Shown: one piece after another, positions 56,986 through 64,000 of the stretch | Numbering within the stretch: the first letter of the stretch is position 1 | Layout: every line of letters begins with the position of its first letter | Assembly: GCA_023213395.1 (NCBI GenBank) | Contig: CM041465.1 | Coordinates: forward strand, 160,711,741-160,775,740 | From: Cycas panzhihuaensis | Taxonomy: Eukaryota; Cycadophyta | DNA length: 64,000 bases | Direction of reading: 5' to 3' | Program-made: the position numbers and the translations under genes | Notes under the pieces: model-generated | Databases searched by the model: none | The model's input: the letters and a program-made list of their open reading frames with translations, nothing else | What the model was told of the DNA's origin: nothing

Positions 56986-57640
56986 ATGACTAAACTCAAA
57001 GATGATACTGATTTTAGAGTTGAATGTGAAGTAGATTTATGAATTAGCTTTGGTTTTCTAAGTTTATCTATTAGTGGTAGTCTTATTATAAGCATCAAAG
57101 ACACCACTAATCCTAAGCAAATATGGGATACCATCATTAATTAATTTGAACACAAGGATTATGGGAGATCCATAAATCTAAGGAATTAACTATATAGTTT
57201 GAAGCTTATAGGATCAATGGTGGACCATCTGTAGCATGTTAAATTCATTCGAGACTAGCTTATCAATATTGTTAAAACTATACTAAAATCTAAGATAATA
57301 AATTATATCTTGAGAAGTCTATTAGCTACATATGAGAACTACATAACTATAGTAATACTGGAATATAAATTATCCTCTACAACATTTAATTTAGAATCAT
57401 TACTGCTTAAGCATGAGTAGAAGTTAAAGGACTTGAGTGAGGGATCACCTAGGGCATTAATAGTAAGATCAAGGGGAAAGAAGCCATATATTCCAAAAAG
57501 AAATACATTCTCTTAACATAATATTAAGAAGAAACAACTAAGAAATTTGAAAGGATAGTATAGAATAAAGTGTTTTTATTATGGAAAGTTAAGGCACATT
57601 AAGAAAGACTATTGGGAATTATAGTGATAGTAGCATCAAT
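56986..57640 (+). pseudogene. Copia gag remnant, element K
   Basis: A highly decayed Gag: SLKLIGSMVDHL, then a helical stretch with ILRSLLATYENYI, then FNLESLLLKHE. The zinc knuckle near 57560-57610 reads IKCFYYGKLRHIKKDYWEL, where the family has C-x2-C-x3-GH-x4-C, so two cysteines have become tyrosine and the Gly of GH has become Arg. All need only G-to-A changes. Confidence 0.75.
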
Positions 57641-57969
57641 AGTAATAGTCATAATGATAAACTCAACAACAACAACAACAACAAAAGAGATAATAATATC
57701 TTACTAACTAGAAGGGACATATTTTAAATAAAGTAGAGAATATATTTCTAAAGATAGAAATATAGTTTTTTATTGTTGCATTCCAAATATGATCGAATAC
57801 ATATGTTACCTAGTTCATTGATTCTAGTACATTTAGATATATGATTGGCTAGTTGGAATAGTTTAAAGAAATATACGAAGCCAACTAGAATGTTACCATT
57901 AGAGACAATACTAATATAGAGGTAGTTGGAGTTAGAAATATACCCATCATGATGCTAAATAAAGAAAAA

Positions 57970-58001
57970 TATTGCTTAGAGTATCTATCTATCTATCTAT
58001 C

Positions 58002-58079
<78 letters not shown>
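57970..58079. repeat. (ATCT)n and long (AT)n microsatellite
   Basis: Four to five ATCT/TATC units, then about 38 AT dinucleotides, inside element K between gag and integrase. Confidence 0.95.
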
Positions 58080-58081
<2 letters not shown>

Positions 58082-58439
58082 GCCAATCTTGTATTGGTAG
58101 GTGTTATTAAATAACAAAATATTATTACAACATTTGTTTAAGAATAATGTACAATCTAAGATATATAGAATAAGTTTATAACTATATGGATTAGAGATAA
58201 TAATTTATATAAACTATAAGGTCATTATAAAGCACTAAGAGCATTCATTATTATATCTTAAAAATAGAAAAGTTGGTATGAATGAATGAGATATTTAAAC
58301 TGCTCTAGTCTTTAATTAATATATAAGTTAAAAATGGTACATGATCTTCTTAGAATAAATACTAAAGATACTTATAGGAACTTATGTTTTTATCAAACAA
58401 TATAATGAAACATTTTCTAAGAAGAAACCTTAAAGGGCC

Positions 58440-60960
58440 AAAGAGAAACTTTTCTTGGTACACTCATATATTTATAGACCAATCCCTATTATATTACTTA
58501 GATAAGTAAAGTATTTTATCACTTTCATTGATGATCTTTTATAAAAAAATCTAGATTTATCCTTTAAAAGGAAAATCTCAAGAATTCACTAATTTTAAGT
58601 AGTTTAAAGAATGTGCACAAAATAAAAGTGGTTATAAGATCAAAATATTGCAAATCAATAATGGTGGACAGCACACTTTAAATAAATTTAATTAGTTTTA
58701 TAGGGATCACAAGACGAAAAGGTAGTTTTCCACTGCTTATATGCCCTAATATTATGGTGTAGTTGAGCATATGAATAGGATATTGGTCAAAAAAATAAGA
58801 TCCATGATGAAAGGCGAGGATATTATAGATTACTTATGCACTCAAACTATAAACATAACTATATATTTTATTAATATAAATATTATAAGTGATATAAGAG
58901 ATAAAATACTTCAAGAGGCTTAATTAGATAAGAAACCAATAATATATCATTTAAGAAATTTTAGGTTTATAATATATATACATAGCTCAAAAGAGAAAGG
59001 ACATAAGTTAAATGAATAATACACTAAATGCACTATTGTAGAATATTTTAAGGAAAGTAAAGCATATATAGATTTCAAGTTATTAACTAAGAGAGTCCAC
59101 ACAACTTAGGATATCATCTTTCATGAGGATAATAAGTCAATTTTGGGTTCAATCAATATTAAAGAATAGTTTGAGGAGTAATCTAAATATAGTTCTTCAT
59201 GGGAGATTACCAAACCTAATAGTGAATCTTTTATACCTAATATTAGTGAAGCAATAGAATTGGAATCATTTTAGTTTTTTTAGTCAAAGTTATATTAACC
59301 TAAAATTAAAGTAGATACCATACCTTCACCTTCATCTTCACAAAAGAAGTTCCCTTGGTGGTATTTTAAAACTATGGAGGATACTAAAAAGTAGTTACTT
59401 GAAATTGAGGGAAATCAAAACTCTAATATAACCTTTTAGGTAGGTGAGCATTACTATTACATAATGAGTATTGAGTATAAATAAACTTTCTACTATTGAG
59501 GGGGTAATTAAAAGGAAAATAATGAATGACATTATAAATATTAAATTCTAATAGTTAGAAAGAATGATTTAGTACAGTTACCCATTAGGAAGTAAGAAAT
59601 TAGTTATAAATAGATTTATAAGACCAAATACAAATTAGATAGATCTATAGATAAACATAATTCTAGATTAGTAGCTAAAGGGTTTTTAAGTAAAAAGAAG
59701 GGATCAACTATTAAGAGACATTTGCTTTAGTTATAAAAATAAATACTATTTGACTCATTATAATGATGCCTATATTATTCAATTGATAACTTCATCAAAT
59801 GGATGTGAAAAGTGCATTCCTAAATGGAGACATGGCAAAAGAAGTTTACATAGAATAATTATTTTTCTTTATGAAGAAAGGTCAAGAGCACTTAGTATGT
59901 TAATTTAGAAAGGTTTTATATGGCCTAAAATAGGTTCCAAGGACCTAGTATAAGAATTGATTAATATTTTCTAAGAAATAGATTTTAGAGATCTCCAATT
60001 GACTCAAATACATACATCAAAGTCTTCAATGATAAAGTTATATTTTTAGTGTTATACATTGATGACTTATTAATCATAGGTAATGCAATCAATACGATAT
60101 CATACTTAAAGATATATATAAGTTGTATTTTCGAGATAATAGATCTAGGAATACTTCACTACTTCCTTGGAGTGGAAGAATAGTAGAGGCTTAGATATAT
60201 CTTCATATCATAGTCAAAATATACTTAGGAAATTCTAATGAAATTTAGAATGGATAATTGTAAGTCTATGCCTATCCCTATGAAGAGAAGTTCCAAATTA
60301 ACAATAAAGAATAATAGAGTAAATATTAATATAATATTAAATAAGAAACTAGTTAGTAGTCTAACTTACTTGATTATGACTAAACTTGATATTTTATTAG
60401 TAGTTACGATAGCATCTAGGTTTATGGAATTGCTAAAGTAGGATAATTAGAAGGCTATAAAAAGAATCTTTAGATACGTAAATGGTACAATATGATATGG
60501 ACTTAAATTTATACATAATCACAACTTTGATTTAGATGGATTCACAAATTTAGATCTAGTTGGATATGTAAGAAATAGGATGTTGACTTCTAGTTACTAT
60601 TTTAGCTTAGGGTCAATTGTAATTAGTTAGAGTAGTAATAAGCAACCCAATATTACTCTTTATTAACTGAAGTAGAGTACAAGGTTGTAGTTATGACAAC
60701 TATTAAAGTCATATGGTCATAATAAATTCTTAGAGACATGGGTCTATATCAATAAGAACCAACTAAGTTGTACTATAGTAGTTAGAGTATACTTAAGATT
60801 ACCAAAATCCTCGTGTTCTACACCTATACCAAATATATTAAGATGCATAATAACTCCATTATAGAACTAATTTAGAATAGACTAATCTAGATGGTATATG
60901 GGCCTCCAAAATAATAGTTGGATAATATTTACCATACAACCAATATGGGATAAATTTTAG
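58440..60960 (+). pseudogene. Copia pol remnant, element K
   Basis: Integrase pieces at about 58480-58800 include QINNGGQHTL-like and CPNIMV / HMNR-like stretches in shifting frames. Reverse transcriptase runs about 59590-60300: KSAFLNGDMAKEVYI, VLYGLK-x-VP and VLYIDDLLIIGNAI near 60048-60085, then a 67-codon open piece (60238-60441) with KSMPIPMKRSSKL and SLTYLIMTKLDIL. RNase H runs about 60440-60850, with RIFRYVNGTI and a decayed TEAEY block (KVEYK-like). Almost every conserved Gln or Trp is a stop. This is among the oldest elements in the window. Confidence 0.82.
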
Positions 60961-61003
60961 ACATTCATGGATGGTTTAGGTTTTAGACCTATTGATGTAA
61001 ATA

Positions 61004-61354
61004 TTAAGGGAGAGTGTTATAATTATTTAATATTTACATGTAATTGGCCTAACAACTTTAACTTGTGAGCCTTCCCCTTTATGTATTCTACATTAGATAC
61101 TTTTTATTATTCTTATATTAGAATAATGAGTCATAGGGGTTACTTAATATTCAACTTATATCACTTTAGTTATATGTAAGGTACATTTATAGAGGTATTT
61201 ATATGTATATTAATTATGTATTATAAAAGTTTGATAAGAAATGCAAATGAATATGATTAAACTTTACAAACAAATTTTCTAAGTCTTAATCATTACTATC
61301 ACTCTATGTTATATCTTGATTGTTTACCACTAGAGACTTTCACATAATTAAACA
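61004..61354 (+). repeat. Polypurine tract and probable 3' LTR of Copia K
   Basis: ATTAAGGGAGAG at 61003-61014 is followed by TGTTATAATTATTTAA at 61015. The most plausible end is AATTAAACA at 61354, whose reverse complement resembles the start. That gives about 340 bp. The end is a guess, since the 5' LTR is not found. Confidence 0.55.
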
Positions 61355-62134
61355 TTCATATCCATTCAACTCCTTTTCCAAATAATGAATAAGTAGGGAA
61401 ATAATATAATACGTATATTATTATTAAAATTATTCAAAGGATACTAAGTAATAACTAAATTTTAATAAAAACTCAAAGGTTAAATTAAAAAAAAAAGAGC
61501 CTATTTCTTAATTCATTTATCTTAGATTTAACCTCTTATAAGAGGTGCAACATAATAGCTTAAGGAGTTGATAACTAAGTACTTTAAGCTACTATCATTC
61601 CCTTTCCTATGGCACAAGATTCTCATGTGGGTCTATTCTATGACATTTTAAGCCTAAAAGAAGAAGAAATAATCAACATTTAGATTTCATAAAGTCTTTC
61701 CTTCTTTGAAAAAATTTAGAAGAGAGGATAGGTGAAGAAAATGAAGAAAAAAGTGATAAGAAATAGTAATTATACTAATACAAACTAAGCAACAACTAAC
61801 CCTTCTTTATTCAAAAATCCCCTTTTTATAGGTATTCATTTTAATCATAACCACTTCCAATTGCCATTATGTCTTTTTAGCTTCCTAAATTATTATAACT
61901 ATCTAGTTCTAAAGTAAATTATTATGCTAATGAGGTATTAAACAATGCTAAATCAATTTGAATCTCATTACATTTTATATGGAGATATTTTAGCATTAAT
62001 AGCTCTATCTAGGTTAAATATTTTTAACTTTGCTTATCTAATTAGTTATATAATTATAAATCTAATCTTTGAATATTTTTGGAATTGCAAGTCATTTCTT
62101 CTTCTACTTTCTTAGTAAGAACTTCTTTAACTTT
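61355..62134. other. AT-rich sequence, no gene seen
   Basis: Separates elements K and L. No domain or repeat structure recognised. Confidence 0.4.
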
Positions 62135-62584
62135 TGTTGGAATGTTAAAGTTCATGATTATTGATAAGTAATGTTTAATTAGTGGTCAAGAGGTCAAAAT
62201 TATCATTAAATAATATTAAAGAGTCCCACACACATGATCTAATTAGTTAACGTAATGGTAAAATATAATTAGAAGATGAAAAAGCTATCATATGTAATAG
62301 GCTCATCATGAGGTGATTATACCTATAAATATGTATACATACCACTTGAGAACTTGAGAAAGAAATTTATTTAGAGATATAGTAAAGAAAAATAACACTC
62401 CAAACCTTCTCCCATGGTTTTTCCCTCTTAGATTTTTCATGTATAAATCTTAGTGTTTCTTGTAGTAATGCTTGGTATATTTGATTATATTCGATATTCA
62501 TATATGTTGATATTATCTAATATTTATGTGCATATTCCTTATGATTCATCATTATGTTTCCAATACATTTAGATAATTTAATAT
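62135..62584 (+). repeat. 5' LTR of Copia L
   Basis: Starts TGTTGGAATGTTAAAG at 62135. A TATA-like CTATAAATATG is at about 62324-62335, and TTCCAATACA (62558-62567) is a possible end. A primer-site match follows within about 18 bases. The exact 3' border between 62567 and 62584 is unclear. The element body would run rightward out of the window. Confidence 0.65.
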
Positions 62585-62597
62585 TGTATCAGAGCAT
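62585..62597 (+). promoter_or_regulatory. Primer binding site of Copia L
   Basis: TTGTATCAGAGC, one change from the initiator-Met site TGGTATCAGAGC. It supports a + strand Copia starting at 62135. Confidence 0.75.
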
Positions 62598-64000
62598 TAA
62601 CGTTGTGAAAGATCTTGTAGCATAAGTGAAGTAGGTCCTAGTGAGAGTTGATCAAAGTTGTACAATAGAACTAATATTAAGCTAATAAGAGCCAATTATG
62701 CCAAAGACATATGACTAAGATTTTAGGGAAACTTGATGAAGATGTTAAGTTTGAGCAGAAGATGGAATCTCATTTTTTGGTAAGTAATTTACGTGGATAT
62801 TTATTACACGTGGAGCTCCTTTATTGATGAAACATATAGATTTAAACAAGTCCACTAAGCTAATAAAGATAAAGGAGATATTATTTCCATTTGAGTTCAC
62901 TTATATAGACTAATCCCTTGCAAATGTAACAGAGGTTTTATGAAATTAATCATCTCACCAAATATCACTATTAATAATCACATATATATATATTCAAGCA
63001 TTTTTCAATAATTTAAAGATTCAAAATTTTGAAAGAGATTCCACACACACACACACACACGTATATATATTGGAAGAAGATTCAAAAAAGATTTGAAAAA
63101 TATTTTGTGAAAAGATTGAGTAGCATTTTGGTTCATTAGTGAAGCTAATTGTTAGTCTCCTAGTTTTTATCAATGTATTGTCACTTCTAAGCCATATTAT
63201 TTTATTGATATAAGTATAACTATAGACCATTACGAGTGTCTTGTGATTGAGATTAATTGCTAGATTAAGAATCATTAATAAAAAATTAGGATTTTATGAG
63301 AAGTTAGTAAACCATTAGTACATGAAAATTAAGTGCAAAAACTTGATAAAGTAAGATTGAAGGGCATCGATTTTGAGGTATGTTTCTGATATGCATGAGA
63401 TTTAATTTAGTAAATAATGTGAGATAGGGTTTCACATGAGGATTTTAAAAATGTGCATGTATAAAAAACACTCCTATACATATGTATTTATTAATGTTAT
63501 ATGATAAGGATTTAAAATTTTATTTGACATGAATAAATATATTATTGAAATGCCACCATTGAGTGCCATTACTATTCTTAAAGCTACCTTATACCAATGT
63601 ATTATCTTAATTTACACTGTCACTTAATGTGATTGCCCTACCGGGACTATAATTATTTTGAGGAGATCTTATTCTACACCTTTATCTATATAAGCTTCAT
63701 TACCCATCATTCATGTGAATTGAAAAGGCTATGATTTAGAAGCCATGATTTTTAATGCTCATCCACCATTAATCTTATTGTGCTATATGTTTTGCCATTC
63801 AGAGTGTATTCCTTATTTTCAATAAGGAATATTGTGGATTAATATATACTTTAAGTATCATTATCCTAATACAGTGGAAGTGTATTATTCCAATACATGA
63901 AGTGCATTATTCTAATATTGTGGATTGATATATACTTGAAGCATCATTATCAATCACCTTATGTGTGATCTTTACGCTACCTTATTCTAAGCACTATTAC
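62598..64000 (+). other. Leader and decayed gag region of Copia L, microsatellites, no intact gene
   Basis: At 62725-62790 a gag-like stretch reads KILGKLDEDVKFEQKMESHF. After that I see no domain. Simple repeats: (AC)n and (AT)n at about 63043-63069. A 36-bp direct repeat (63830-63865 and 63916-63951, 86 bp apart) contains TATTGTGGATT and TATATACTT with a few transitions. Confidence 0.4.

Overview
This window reads as nuclear DNA of a land plant with a large, repeat-filled genome. It is AT-rich, carries essentially one intact protein-coding gene in 64 kb, and is otherwise layers of degenerate LTR retrotransposons, one LINE and simple repeats. A gymnosperm, or another large-genome non-flowering lineage, fits best. 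That is inference from the gene sparsity, the heavy decay and the type of glycosyltransferase present; no single sequence proves it.

Layout. 1-1783: 3' part of a Copia element (A) with gag, an open acidic reading frame and a 3' LTR. 4.5-17.0 kb: Gypsy remnants (B) on the + strand (protease, gag, reverse transcriptase, RNase H, integrase), cut inside integrase by a complete minus-strand Copia (C, 9296-16540) with both LTRs and a perfect 5-bp target duplication. The long 5' leader of C holds an antisense fragment of a cellular AlkB-type dioxygenase gene. 17.0-24.8 kb: an unassigned + strand reading frame downstream of Gypsy integrase, cut by a second minus-strand Copia (D, 18113-23209), then a 29-bp minisatellite. 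25-28.3 kb: Copia and Gypsy fragments and a solo LTR of the C family.

29317-30675 (minus): an intact, single-exon exostosin-family (GT47) glycosyltransferase, the only clear host gene. 32354-32964: a tandem TRIM-like element (G) whose 119-bp LTR folds into a near-perfect hairpin. 34271-48738: a 14.5-kb Copia (H) defined by LTRs and perfect 5-bp target duplications; a 6.3-kb LINE (I, 36981-43274, minus) with a 17-bp target duplication sits inside it, as does a 224-bp near-perfect hairpin. 49.5-56.5 kb: a GC- and CpG-rich block (J) with two 1.57-kb direct repeats around an interior holding an RNase H remnant and a plant mobile domain remnant. 57-61.4 kb: a very decayed Copia (K). 62.1 kb to the end: the 5' LTR of another Copia (L) leaving the window.

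The layers give relative ages. B is older than C. The frame downstream of B is older than D. H is older than LINE I. In the old elements many stop codons lie where glutamine or tryptophan is expected, as cytosine-methylation decay would produce. The LINE, the TRIM, block J and the GT47 gene show this much less. Apart from the GT47 gene, nothing here looks able to make its ancestral product.
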